Below are positions 40,927 through 49,931 of a stretch of 64,000 nucleotides of DNA, one piece after another. Position numbers and translations under genes: made by a program. The notes below the pieces were generated by a model. The model searched no databases. It saw only the letters and a list, made by a program, of their open reading frames with translations, and had not been told where the DNA came from. Position 1 is the first letter of the stretch; every line of letters starts with the position of its first letter. Source of the DNA: an uncultured Cohaesibacter sp. (GTDB lineage: Bacteria; Pseudomonadota; Alphaproteobacteria; Rhizobiales; Cohaesibacteraceae); NCBI RefSeq assembly GCF_963682185.1, contig NZ_OY821667.1, positions 3,113,501 through 3,177,500 on the forward strand, in the 5' to 3' direction.

Positions 40927-41862
40927 ATGAGCAAAGAAATCTCGGGCATCATCCCCGTTGTATTGACGCCGTTCACCGACGACAACAAAATCGACTGGGC
41001 TGGCTATGAGCGCCTGATCGAGTGGTATCTGGAAAATGGCGCAACGGCGCTGTTTGCGGTCTGCCAGTCATCCGAAATGCTGTTCCTGAGCGTTGAAGAA
41101 CGCGCCGAGTTGGCTCGCTTCACGGTCAAAAAGGTGGCAGGACGTGTGCCTGTCATGGCATCGGGTCATATTTCCGATTCTCTGCAAGACCAGAAAACAG
41201 AGCTAGGCGCCATGGTTGATACCGGTGTTGACGCCATCGTTCTGGTGACCAACCGCCTTGATCCGGACCAGAAAGGTGCAGATGCCTTCCGCTCCAATCT
41301 CGATGCATTGCTCGACTTCCTGCCGGACGATCTGCCTTTGGGCCTTTATGAATGTCCCGCTCCCTATCGCCGCCTGATGAGCGACGATGAAGTGACCTAT
41401 TGCGCCAAATCCGGCCGCTTTGTCATCGTCAAGGATGTCTCTTGCGATCTGGAAACGGTCAAGCGCCGCGTGGAACTGGTCAAGGGTACGCCGATGAAAA
41501 TCTGCAACGCCAACGCCGCCATCGCGACGCCAGCCATGCAGGCGGGCTCGGCAGGCTTCTGCGGCGTCTTTACCAACATCCATCCCGATCTCTATCGTTG
41601 GGTGATGGATCATGGTGCAGAGCATCCTGAGCTGTGCGAAGAACTCTCCGTCTTTCTCGTTCTCGCTGCCACGGTTGAGCCGATGGGCTATCCGAAAATG
41701 GCCAAGCTTTATCATAAGCGCATGGGCACATTCTCCAGCATTCACAGTCGCGTGGTTCCCTTCGATATCGAAGAGAAATTCTGGGCTCTGGGCGCTATCA
41801 TCGACCGCATCGAGCAGGGCACGGATCTGTATCGCAAGAAAATCGCGGCGCTGGGAGAATAG
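40927..41862 (+). CDS. DapA/NAL family class I lyase or aldolase
   Basis: This 311-residue TIM-barrel enzyme of the dihydrodipicolinate synthase/N-acetylneuraminate lyase family has the Schiff-base Lys in RFVIVKDVSC and the catalytic Tyr in GLYECPAPYR. PVVLTPFTDD is the usual N-terminal start. The family cleaves or forms 2-oxoacid aldols, or dehydrates 2-keto-3-deoxy sugar acids. The usual GTxGE phosphate-binding loop reads CQSSEM here, which argues against a DapA role. The AGAGGAA site gives a firm start at 40927. The product may be pyruvate plus an aldehyde. Confidence 0.85.
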   Translation: MSKEISGIIPVVLTPFTDDNKIDWAGYERLIEWYLENGATALFAVCQSSEMLFLSVEERAELARFTVKKVAGRVPVMASGHISDSLQDQKTELGAMVDTGVDAIVLVTNRLDPDQKGADAFRSNLDALLDFLPDDLPLGLYECPAPYRRLMSDDEVTYCAKSGRFVIVKDVSCDLETVKRRVELVKGTPMKICNANAAIATPAMQAGSAGFCGVFTNIHPDLYRWVMDHGAEHPELCEELSVFLVLAATVEPMGYPKMAKLYHKRMGTFSSIHSRVVPFDIEEKFWALGAIIDRIEQGTDLYRKKIAALGE

Positions 41863-41867
41863 CATCC

Positions 41868-42785
41868 ATGTCAATCACGGTATTCGGATCTGTCAATCTG
41901 GATCTGACGGTATCTGTTGAGCAGATGCCGGAACCGGGCGTAACCAGCCATGCCACCGGCTTCCTCAAGGGGCTCGGTGGCAAGGGCGCCAATCAGGCGG
42001 TTGCGGCCACTAGACTGGCCAGGGGCGCGGTGCGCTTTGTGGCCGCCATTGGCGCCGATGCTTTTGGCGATAGTCTGAAGGCCAGCCTTGACGGGCTTGG
42101 TGTTGATACCAGAGATCTGGTTACAATGCCGGAGCATGATTCCGGTATCGCCCTCATCCATGTCGATGCCTCTTCACAGAATACGATCACCGTCGTTGGC
42201 GGGGCCAATATGGTCTGGCCAGCTGAGGGACCTGATGCGTGCTGCTTTGATAAGTGCAAGGTTGCCTTGTTCCAATTGGAAACGCCACAGGACACCACCA
42301 TTGCTGCCATGCGCAAGGCACGCGCAGCCGGTGCCACCGTCATTCTGGATCCAGCACCGATTGCCTCTTGCGGCATGGATGCCCTGTTGGCCGAGGCGGA
42401 TATCATTACCCCCAATGAAACCGAAGCGGCAGGTCTTTCGGGCACCAAACCAACCAATCTGGAAGAGGCGCGGGAGGTTGCTCGCAGTCTTTGCGCACGC
42501 GGTCCCCAAACCGTTATCGTCAAGCTCGGCGCCAAAGGGCTGGCCTATGCCAGTCGTGACGGGCAGGGCGGCATAATGGAGCCCTTTAAGGTCAAGGCGA
42601 TCGATACCGTGGCGGCGGGAGACAGCTTTAACGGTGCCTTGGCTGTAGCCCTTTCAGAGGGTATGCCCCTTGAGACTGCTCTGCGCTTTGCCTCAGCAGC
42701 AGGGGCGCTGGCCACTACAAAAAAGGGAGCCAGCGAAGCCGTTCCCGATCGCGCCGCAGTGGATGGCTTGATTTCGAACGCTTGA
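41868..42785 (+). CDS. Ribokinase-like PfkB family sugar kinase
   Basis: This 305-residue kinase has GGKGANQAVAATRLA as the first PfkB signature and DTVAAGDSFNGALAVAL as the second, with catalytic Asp in AAGDSF. IVKLGAKG and ITPNETEAAGL are nucleotide-site segments. The closest look is ribokinase, but the PfkB family also contains 2-keto-3-deoxy-sugar-acid kinases. Its place after a DapA-family lyase suggests a sugar or sugar-acid intermediate. A GGGAG site is 10 bases before the ATG. It is the last gene of the TRAP operon. Confidence 0.87.
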   Translation: MSITVFGSVNLDLTVSVEQMPEPGVTSHATGFLKGLGGKGANQAVAATRLARGAVRFVAAIGADAFGDSLKASLDGLGVDTRDLVTMPEHDSGIALIHVDASSQNTITVVGGANMVWPAEGPDACCFDKCKVALFQLETPQDTTIAAMRKARAAGATVILDPAPIASCGMDALLAEADIITPNETEAAGLSGTKPTNLEEAREVARSLCARGPQTVIVKLGAKGLAYASRDGQGGIMEPFKVKAIDTVAAGDSFNGALAVALSEGMPLETALRFASAAGALATTKKGASEAVPDRAAVDGLISNA

Positions 42786-42814
42786 AATGAACGCCACAAG
42801 GCATGAGATAGCTT

Positions 42815-42848
42815 AAGGGCAGGGTCAGCTGATGCGGGCTCTGCCCTT
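42815..42848 (+). terminator. Weak terminator-like hairpin after the kinase
   Basis: AAGGGCAG (42815-42822) pairs with CTGCCCTT (42841-42848) around an 18-nt loop. Only TTG follows, so termination may be partial. Confidence 0.4.
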
Positions 42849-43194
42849 TGCGCATTAAGGCTTAACTGATGCGACTTTTGGTTTTCAGAGCACAACCTCA
42901 CGACAAAGTGAACGAGGCGGTGCAAAATATGGATCATACTCTCGTAATTCTGGCCAATAGGGAACCATTGCCGTCTTGGCGCGTTTCACAATAGCTGGGA
43001 AAAAGCCGGTTTTTGTGGTAAACTGACTACTGATAATAGTGGATTGAATTTGGCTGATCCCGGTGCGCTCTGCCACAACGTCGATTATCAAAAACGGACT
43101 GTGGGGAGTCTGATTGTCTCGATAATATGAGACATATTTGTTTATCGTATCTGTGTCGGGTAAGGCAAATCAACAAAGTAAGCGGGACAAGATT
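42849..43194. other. Intergenic region upstream of the BA14K gene
   Basis: I see no gene here. A 68-codon minus-strand frame (42885-43091) has no family look and no good start. The BA14K promoter should lie in the right half. Confidence 0.4.
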
Positions 43195-43572
43195 ATGAAA
43201 TTACGTAGAACGATTGTGGCTTCGGCTATTGCACTGTGTATGGGTATGACCGGTTTGCCTCTGGGCAATGTCAATGCCTCGCTAGGCGTTGTTGGTGTTT
43301 CAGAAGCGCAGGCCCAACCGGCTCCGCGGCCACCGCGTGGTGGACCGCCTGTACGTCGTAGAAGCAATAGCGATAATGTCGGCGCTGGCGTCGCGGGTGC
43401 GATCATTGGTCTGGCAGTTGGTGCCATCGCTGCTGATGCCGTACGCAAGAATGCCAATCGCGCACCCGAATGGTGCAATGTGCGCGCCTGTTCGAGCCGC
43501 TACAGAAGCTTCCGGGCATCTGATTGTACCTTCCAGCCTTACAATGGCCCGCGCAAATATTGCCGCATGTAA
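43195..43572 (+). CDS. Secreted BA14K-family protein
   Basis: This 125-residue protein has a signal peptide (residues about 1-40), a proline-arginine-rich linker ([15 protein letters not shown]), a glycine-alanine membrane-like segment (about 64-80) and a C-terminal Cys-rich motif with CSSRYRSF, then [13 protein letters not shown]. That last block is the hallmark of the BA14K family, first known as an immunoreactive Brucella protein, found widely in Hyphomicrobiales. Its biochemical role is unknown. The internal hydrophobic run could anchor it to a membrane. GGGA precedes the ATG. Confidence 0.75.
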   Translation: MKLRRTIVASAIALCMGMTGLPLGNVNASLGVVGVSEAQAQPAPRPPRGGPPVRRRSNSDNVGAGVAGAIIGLAVGAIAADAVRKNANRAPEWCNVRACSSRYRSFRASDCTFQPYNGPRKYCRM

Positions 43573-43630
43573 AGCCCGAGGTTTCATGAAGGATAGATTG
43601 AGGCGCGCCTCTTGATATTCATCGTTACGA

Positions 43631-43664
43631 GCCGATCATCCGGGATGCCGGATGATCGGCTTTT
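43631..43664 (+). terminator. Strong intrinsic terminator after the BA14K gene
   Basis: GCCGATCATCCGG (43631-43643) pairs perfectly with CCGGATGATCGGC (43648-43660), 13 bp with a GATG loop, followed by TTTT. Confidence 0.85.
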
Positions 43665-44076
43665 GTGTGCAGCTGCTAGCAATTTCGTCTGATCAAGCGG
43701 AATTCATGCAGATTTTGCTTGCGCTGCGGGAGTGCCGAGGCCTCCCTTGTGATCGGACGAAAATAGGGTTATAGGGTTGGGATCGTAAATTATTTGGTAT
43801 TTTAAGTAGTTGTACCTATTGGGAAATCTTTGAAACTATTTTCGATCCATGTGACGATACGCTAACAGCGCATATCTGCTATGCAATTAAATTCAATAGT
43901 GCGAATCCAGCAATTTAAAGGAAATATTTGAACAATTCCAATTTTGATTGCACTGCACAAAAATGATAATCTGTGTATCTGATCTGCGTTTGAGGAATAG
44001 GTCGTCATCTGGACGTGCATTCCGCGCAAGTGATATACCAATGTCTCGTTCTAGAATGAAGTGATGTAGAGAGTTC
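43665..44076. other. Promoter region of the MaoC-phosphotransacetylase gene
   Basis: This gap of about 410 bp has no gene that I can support. It is AT-rich in its middle (about 43780-43970). I searched for FNR/FixK-like boxes (TTGAT-N4-ATCAA) and found none. Confidence 0.4.
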
Positions 44077-45489
44077 ATGACCGTCCCTCCCTCCGCACTC
44101 CAGCAACCGATCACAAAGCTTACAAGTCTGACCTTTGATGAGCTTATGGTTGGTCAGTGTGCCAGCGTAACCCGAAGCCTGACACAGACAGATGTGAATC
44201 TGTTTGCGACGGTCTCTGGCAACGTGGATCCTCTTCATTTTCCTGAAGGGGCGGACAATGCTGTCTTCTCGCAGCCGATTGGTCATGGCATGTGGGCTGG
44301 CGCGATTTTTTCCGGTTTGCTCGGCTCGCATCTGCCCGGACCGGGCACCATCTATCGCAAGCAGAATTTGAAATTCCGCGCTCCCATTCCTCTGGAGGCC
44401 TGCGTTACGGCTTCGGTTTCCGTGGTCTCCAAAAGAACCTCGCCCAAGGGCCACAAGCTGGTGAGCTTCGATTGCCGGATGACTGATCAAGAGGGCACCG
44501 TGCTGGTGGAAGGCACAGCAGAAGTCATTCCGCCACGCACCCATTCCGATCAACCCGGGCACAGTTTGCCAGACTTTCAAATCATCTCGCATGACCAGCT
44601 GACATCCCTGTCAGATCAGTGCGCGGATTATGATCCTCTGCCCACTGCAATCATCTATCCCTGCGATGCGCTGTCCCTGCAAAGCGCATGTGACAGTGCA
44701 AAAATGGGGTTGATTGATCCGGTTCTGGTCGGGCCGCAGTCGATCATTGAGGCGCTTGCTCGTGATCTGGATCTTGATATATCGGCCTTCCGTCTTGTGG
44801 ATGCGCGCCATGAAAAGGACGCTGCGCTCAAGGGTGTTGCTCTGGCCAAGGCCGGTGAAGTGGGAGCCGTGATGAAGGGCTCCCTGCATACGGATGAACT
44901 GATGGCTGCCGTCGTACGGCGCGATAGTGGCCTGCGGACCTATCACCGCATAAGCCATGTATTCGTCATGAACGTGCCGACCTATCACAAGCCCTTGCTG
45001 ATCACCGACGGTGTCGTCAATATTTCCCCCAACGCCGATGACAAGGCGCATATCATTCAAAACGCGGTTGCGCTGGCCCATGTGCTGGGGGTGGAAACAC
45101 CCAAGGTGGCCATTCTCTCCGCGTTGGAAACCGTAAATCCGAAAATCATTTCCACCGTTGATGCTGCGGTTCTGTGCAAGATGGCAGACCGAGGACAGAT
45201 CAAGGGTGCCATTCTTGACGGGCCTTTGGCCTTCGATAATGCCATTTCGAAGGACGCAGCAATGACCAAGGGCATCAAATCAGAGGTTGCTGGTGATCCG
45301 GACATTCTTCTGGCTCCGGATCTTGCATCCGCAAATATGCTGGTCAAGCAGCTTTCATTTCTGGCCCATGCCAATGCCGCCGGCATTGTTTTGGGGGCTG
45401 CTGTTCCGGTTATCCTGACCAGTCGTGCTGACAGTTTGTCGGCGCGCCTTGCTTCATGCGCTCTGGCTGTTCTGTTGGCAAACAGATAG
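44077..45489 (+). CDS. Bifunctional MaoC-like hydratase/phosphate acetyl- or butyryltransferase
   Basis: This 470-residue fusion has an N-terminal MaoC/hot-dog domain (about 1-150; TDVNLFATVSGNVDPLHF and IGHGMWAGAIFSGLLG hold the hydratase Asp-His region) and a C-terminal PTA/PTB domain (about 165-465). The latter carries VLVGPQSIIEAL, GAVMKGSLHTDELM and DGPLAFDNAIS. The transferase makes acyl phosphate from acyl-CoA; with acetate kinase downstream it forms an ATP-yielding acetyl-CoA to acetate route. Such fusions paired with ackA are common in alphaproteobacteria. The hydratase part may be vestigial or act on crotonyl-CoA-like esters. GAGAG precedes the ATG. Confidence 0.87.
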   Translation: MTVPPSALQQPITKLTSLTFDELMVGQCASVTRSLTQTDVNLFATVSGNVDPLHFPEGADNAVFSQPIGHGMWAGAIFSGLLGSHLPGPGTIYRKQNLKFRAPIPLEACVTASVSVVSKRTSPKGHKLVSFDCRMTDQEGTVLVEGTAEVIPPRTHSDQPGHSLPDFQIISHDQLTSLSDQCADYDPLPTAIIYPCDALSLQSACDSAKMGLIDPVLVGPQSIIEALARDLDLDISAFRLVDARHEKDAALKGVALAKAGEVGAVMKGSLHTDELMAAVVRRDSGLRTYHRISHVFVMNVPTYHKPLLITDGVVNISPNADDKAHIIQNAVALAHVLGVETPKVAILSALETVNPKIISTVDAAVLCKMADRGQIKGAILDGPLAFDNAISKDAAMTKGIKSEVAGDPDILLAPDLASANMLVKQLSFLAHANAAGIVLGAAVPVILTSRADSLSARLASCALAVLLANR

Positions 45490-45525
45490 TCGGGCTCCCT
45501 AGTTTGAATAGAAAGAAAAGAACCA

Positions 45526-46728
45526 ATGACAGATATTAAAAAAGGCGCTTTGCTGGTCCTGAATAGTGGATCATCAAGCGTAAAATTCACGGTATTTCAG
45601 GTTGGTGACGCTGACCAGAAAATTGCGCTTTATTTCGGTGGTCAGCTTGATGGCATCGGCACTTCGGCTCACCTCAAGGTGAAAACCGCTGCCAAGGAAC
45701 TGCTGGCTGATGACTCTTGGGAACATCTGGATCAGGGCACGGTTCCGGCTATTCTGCCACATCTGCTGGAATGGATCGAAAGCAAGCTGCCTGAAGATCT
45801 GCCGCTGATCGGCGCGGGCCATCGTGTGGTTCACGGTGGTGAAACCTTCGACAAGCCGATGCTCATCACGGATGAAATCATTGAAAAGCTGACCAGCCTT
45901 GCTCCGCTGGCTCCTTTGCATCAGCCGCAGAATGTTGCTGCCATCAAGGCATTGGCTTCTAGCCGCCCTGATCTGCCTCAGGTTGCCTGCTATGACACCG
46001 CTTTCCATCGCACCATTCCAGCCATCAACGCCACCTTCGCCATTCCCAAGGAATATACCGACGCCGGTGTGACCCGTTATGGCTTCCATGGCCTTTCCTA
46101 CGAATATATCGCCTACAATCTGCGCCAGAACAAACCGGACCTTGCCAAGGGCAAAGTCGTCGTGGCTCACCTTGGTAGCGGCGCAAGCCTTGCAGCCCTG
46201 CAGGATGGTGTCAGCATCGACACCTCCATGGGCTTCTCTGCGCTTGATGGTATCCCGATGGGTACCCGCCCAGGCAGCATGGATCCAGGTGTGCTCGTTT
46301 ATCTGATGCGCGAATACAACATGAGCGTCGATGATCTGGAAAAGATGCTCTATTACAAATGTGGTCTTCTGGGCATTTCCGACATTGCAAACGACATGCG
46401 CGAAATCGAAGAAAATGAAGCGCCGGGTGCCGTTCTTGCTTTGGATATCTTCTGCCAGCGTACGGCCAAGCAGATTGCTTCTCTGGCTGTTTCCCTTGGT
46501 GGCATCGACGCTCTGGTCTTCACCGCAGGCATCGGCGAAAATGGCCCGATCATCCGCGACAAAGTCTGTGCCGATCTGGCCTTCATGGGCATCAAGCTTG
46601 ACACTGAGAAAAATGACACGCGCGGCGTTGAACTGATTTCTACAGAAGACTCTGTTCCAGTCATGGTCATTCCGACCGACGAGGAATTCATGATCGCGCA
46701 GCATGCCGTGAATATCCTGTCTGCATAA
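45526..46728 (+). CDS. ackA: Acetate kinase
   Basis: This 400-residue enzyme of the ASKHA fold has the signature NSGSSSVKF at residues 11-19, GHRVVHGG, then the second signature TRYGFHGLSYEYI and LGSGASLAALQDGVS. It makes ATP from acetyl phosphate, or the reverse. It lies 36 bp after the phosphotransacetylase fusion, so both are likely co-transcribed. Length and motifs are normal for AckA. A strong terminator follows. The pair could harvest acetyl-CoA from fermentation, fitting a facultative anaerobe. Confidence 0.93.
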   Translation: MTDIKKGALLVLNSGSSSVKFTVFQVGDADQKIALYFGGQLDGIGTSAHLKVKTAAKELLADDSWEHLDQGTVPAILPHLLEWIESKLPEDLPLIGAGHRVVHGGETFDKPMLITDEIIEKLTSLAPLAPLHQPQNVAAIKALASSRPDLPQVACYDTAFHRTIPAINATFAIPKEYTDAGVTRYGFHGLSYEYIAYNLRQNKPDLAKGKVVVAHLGSGASLAALQDGVSIDTSMGFSALDGIPMGTRPGSMDPGVLVYLMREYNMSVDDLEKMLYYKCGLLGISDIANDMREIEENEAPGAVLALDIFCQRTAKQIASLAVSLGGIDALVFTAGIGENGPIIRDKVCADLAFMGIKLDTEKNDTRGVELISTEDSVPVMVIPTDEEFMIAQHAVNILSA

Positions 46729-46752
46729 GCCAGACAAACAAATACAAGATGC

Positions 46753-46788
46753 AAACCGGCTTCAGGAAACTGGAGCCGGTTTCTTTTT
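46753..46788 (+). terminator. Strong intrinsic terminator after ackA
   Basis: A 13-bp stem (46753-46765 with 46770-46782) carries a GAAA tetraloop and is followed by CTTTTT. Confidence 0.88.
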
Positions 46789-46945
46789 GGTCTTTATGTG
46801 GCTCTGTGGCAGGCTCTTTTGTCGAGGAGGCGGATAAAGAGTTGCAAGCCAGCGCGCCGATACGCTAAGCACAGGGCCTCAACATCAGGTGGTTTCGCCC
46901 GACTGGGACCAAGCGCTGAGCCGCCGCAGGAAGAAAGAAAAAGTC

Positions 46946-47956
46946 TTGAAACGCGTCTTCATTACGGGCACCGCCGGCTTCATCGGTTTTCATCTCGCCA
47001 AATTGCTCCTTGCCGAAGGTTTTGCTGTGCATGGCTATGATGCCATGACCGACTATTACGACGTGAGACTGAAAGAGCGTCGCCACGCCATGTTGCGGCA
47101 GAACGAGCATTTTCAGGCAACCGTCGGCATGCTGGAAGATGCGGACTTGCTCAACCGGGTGATGGAGGAGTTCCAGCCCGATGTGATCGTGCATCTGGCA
47201 GGTCAGGCTGGCGTGCGCTACAGCATGGAAAATCCCCGCTCCTATCTGGAATCCAATATTGTTGGCAGCTTCAATATTCTCGAAGCCGCCAACCAGCTCA
47301 AGGTCGACCATCTCTTGATGGCCTCCACCTCTTCGGTCTATGGCGCCAATGAGGTTCAGCCCTTCCGCGAAACAGACAAGGTGGATCTGCAGGTCTCCTT
47401 CTATGCCGCCACAAAGAAATCCTGCGAGAGCATGGCCCATTCCTATGCCCATTTGTGGGGGCTGCCGGTGACCATGTTCCGTTTCTTTACGGTCTATGGC
47501 CCGTGGGGACGACCAGACATGGCGCTGTTCAAATTCACCGATGCCATTCTCGATGGCCGCCCGATCGACATCTATAACAATGGTGAAATGTATCGCGATT
47601 TCACCTATATCGACGATCTGGTGCGCGCCATTCACCTGCTGATTGACGCGGTGCCCGAACGCCCGGAAGATGGTCAGGTAGACGAAGGGGACAGTCTGTC
47701 TCCTGTTGCCCCTTATCGCGTGGTCAATATCGGCAATTCCAATAAAGTACGCCTGCTTGATTTCGTCGATGCCATCGAAGGGGAGCTGGGCATCAAGGCC
47801 GAGCGCAACTATCTGCCCATGCAGAAGGGCGATGTCTATGAGACCTATGCCAACTGCGATCTGCTCAAATCACTGACCGATTATGCGCCAAAAACCGATA
47901 TTCGCGCTGGCGTTGGCAAATTCGTACACTGGTTCCGCGATTATTACGACAAGTGA
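46946..47956 (+). CDS. NAD-dependent epimerase, UDP-glucuronate 4-epimerase type
   Basis: This 336-residue extended short-chain dehydrogenase has the Rossmann motif GTAGFIGFHLA, the catalytic Ser-Tyr-Lys set in MASTSSVYGAN and FYAATKKSCE, and the GPWGRPDMALFKF substrate segment usual for UDP-glucuronate 4-epimerases (LpsL type). It would provide UDP-galacturonate for surface polysaccharide. The start is uncertain: I prefer the TTG at 46946 (AGGAAG upstream), which gives the family N-terminus KRVFITG; a GTG at 46889 would add 19 residues. Confidence 0.83.
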   Translation: MKRVFITGTAGFIGFHLAKLLLAEGFAVHGYDAMTDYYDVRLKERRHAMLRQNEHFQATVGMLEDADLLNRVMEEFQPDVIVHLAGQAGVRYSMENPRSYLESNIVGSFNILEAANQLKVDHLLMASTSSVYGANEVQPFRETDKVDLQVSFYAATKKSCESMAHSYAHLWGLPVTMFRFFTVYGPWGRPDMALFKFTDAILDGRPIDIYNNGEMYRDFTYIDDLVRAIHLLIDAVPERPEDGQVDEGDSLSPVAPYRVVNIGNSNKVRLLDFVDAIEGELGIKAERNYLPMQKGDVYETYANCDLLKSLTDYAPKTDIRAGVGKFVHWFRDYYDK

Positions 47957-48136
47957 TGGCCCGTGAGAGCATAGCGCGGCTGTGTGATTGGCAGAGCTTA
48001 GGCATCGGCCCTTTCGTAAAATCGGGAGCATGACGCCATTTTGGCTGCCCCCAAGGGGGCTGCGGCATGATGACTGCTGCAAAAAGATAACTTGTTCCTC
48101 CCCTTTACGGCTCCTATTTTTTGCTTGAAATTCAAA

Positions 48137-48164
48137 AAAATGTCATCTTTAGCGGTGACATTTT
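48137..48164. promoter_or_regulatory. Candidate operator upstream of malonyl-CoA decarboxylase
   Basis: The perfect 9-bp arms AAAATGTCA (48137-48145) and TGACATTTT (48156-48164) with a 10-nt spacer lie 37 bases before the ATG. The size and position suit a repressor site. The remaining gap (47957-48136) shows nothing else. The binding protein is not encoded nearby. Confidence 0.5.
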
Positions 48165-48200
48165 GCCTTCAAGATCAAAGAGACCAAAGGGGTTTACACT

Positions 48201-49553
48201 ATGGCAGCCAAGAGTTTTCTCAGTGACATGCTTCAACGCATTGCAAATGCAGGCCCCTTCCTGTCGTCCAAGGCGGCTATGACACCGGATCATTTGATCC
48301 CGCTTTGCAAGGAACTGGTCGGCGACAAGGGTGAAGCATCAGGACTGAAAAACGCGCTCAAGATTCTCGAGATCTATGAAGCAGCCTCTGAAGAAGAACG
48401 CCACAGCTTTTTCGTCAAGATCGCGGAAGAATTCGGCGTTGATCACGATGCGCTGGCAAAGGCCGTCGCACAATGGGAACCGGGAGATCATGCAGCCGCT
48501 CGCGAGCTTTATTTCGCTGCCGAGCCCAAAAGTCAGGAACTCATCCGTCGCCTCAATCGCGTGCCCGGATCAACGGCACGGCTCGTGAATATGCGCGCCG
48601 ATCTGCTGAATTATGTGAAAGCCGAGCCAGAGCTCAAGAGTCTGGATCATGATTTCCAGCATCTGTTTTCTGCATGGTTCAACCGTGGATTCCTCGAAAT
48701 CGAACGGATTGACTGGTCTACGTCAGCCGAGATACTCGAAAAGATCATCGCCTATGAAGCGGTACACCGTATCCATGGGTGGGATGATCTGCGCCAGCGT
48801 GTGGCCGATCCGGACCGGCGTTTATTTGCCTTCTTCCATCCGGCAATGCCAACAGATCCGCTGATCTTTGTGGAAGTGGCGCTAACGCGTGAAATCCCCA
48901 AATCCATTGCCTCCATTTTGGAGCAGGAGAGGGAGCATATTGAACCGGGCGCAGCCAATGCCGCGATTTTCTATTCTATCTCCAACTGTCAGGTCGGCTT
49001 GCGCGGCATTTCCTTTGGCAACTTTTTGATCAAGCAGGTTGTCGCCGAGCTGCAGAAGGAATTCCCGGCTCTGCATACCTTTGTCACCCTGTCTCCGGTG
49101 CCCGGCTTCCGCCGTTGGGTCAAGAGTGCCATTGAAAATGAGGATCCGCTTCTCAAGCCCGAAGAACGCGCGGTTCTGGAACAGCTTGGCGATGATGAGC
49201 TGCCAGCAGATGATTTCGTCCAGCGTCTGGCTGCTCGTTATCTGGTCAATGCCCGCAGCAAGAAGGGCACGGCCTATGATCCTGTTGCCAACTTCCATCT
49301 TGGGAACGGGGCGCTGCTGCACAAGGTTCATGCCAATGCCGACCATTCCGAGCGCGGCAGAAGCATCAGCTGGGGTGTGATGGTCAACTATCTCTATGAC
49401 GAGAATAAAATTGAAGAGCACCATCAGGCTTATGCAACAGACGGAACGGTTGCTGCGTCCTCTGAAGTCAAGTCTCTGGCCAACGCCAAAGTCAAGCTGG
49501 CACCGGCTGCAACTGCCAAGGCCGCCACGCCAACCAAAGCAGAAACGGCTTGA
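48201..49553 (+). CDS. Malonyl-CoA decarboxylase
   Basis: This 450-residue enzyme matches the MCD family: an N-terminal helical domain (about 1-170) and a C-terminal catalytic acetyltransferase-like domain with ISNCQVGLRGISFGNFLIK and TFVTLSPVPGFRRW. LHKVHANADHSERGR is a conserved C-terminal part; the catalytic Ser-His pair of the family lies in these segments. It turns malonyl-CoA into acetyl-CoA and carbon dioxide. The last ~30 residues are Ala/Lys/Thr-rich and look disordered. It stands alone, with AAAGGGG before the ATG. A terminator follows at 49582. Confidence 0.9.
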   Translation: MAAKSFLSDMLQRIANAGPFLSSKAAMTPDHLIPLCKELVGDKGEASGLKNALKILEIYEAASEEERHSFFVKIAEEFGVDHDALAKAVAQWEPGDHAAARELYFAAEPKSQELIRRLNRVPGSTARLVNMRADLLNYVKAEPELKSLDHDFQHLFSAWFNRGFLEIERIDWSTSAEILEKIIAYEAVHRIHGWDDLRQRVADPDRRLFAFFHPAMPTDPLIFVEVALTREIPKSIASILEQEREHIEPGAANAAIFYSISNCQVGLRGISFGNFLIKQVVAELQKEFPALHTFVTLSPVPGFRRWVKSAIENEDPLLKPEERAVLEQLGDDELPADDFVQRLAARYLVNARSKKGTAYDPVANFHLGNGALLHKVHANADHSERGRSISWGVMVNYLYDENKIEEHHQAYATDGTVAASSEVKSLANAKVKLAPAATAKAATPTKAETA

Positions 49554-49581
49554 TTGTTCTGACCTTTTTACGAAACAAGAT

Positions 49582-49619
49582 GCCCGGTAAGCTTTGGCTC
49601 TCCGGGCGTTGTTGTTTTT
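49582..49619 (+). terminator. Intrinsic terminator after malonyl-CoA decarboxylase
   Basis: GCCCGG (49582-49587) pairs with CCGGGC (49602-49607), followed by GTTGTTGTTTTT. Confidence 0.7.
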
Positions 49620-49931
49620 GCAGTTGCAACCAGAATAAATATTCTCTTTCGTCAGCATCTCCTGCAGGATGAAAGACGATAGAAGACTTTAGACGTATTC
49701 TCTTGTTATGTTCCAGTAATAAAATGTAAATTGAAATACATCTTTCTTTTTCTTCTTAACTAACTATCCACTATATTTGCCTACCCTTTCAAAAAAAGGC
49801 CCTGCATTTTTATGGTTTTAAGGCGCTCGCCTTCTTGTTCCAACAGGCTCAGGGCTTTGATTGCATCGCAAGATAAGGGCTGATGCCATTCTGTTGAGGT
49901 TGAGTGTTGCTGGTGCAACAGAAGGGGAGAC
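49620..49931. other. Intergenic region before the chemoreceptor gene
   Basis: This is a 312-bp AT-rich gap with no gene. The promoter of the chemoreceptor is expected here. No sigma-28-like or sigma-54-like sequence was clear. Confidence 0.35.
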
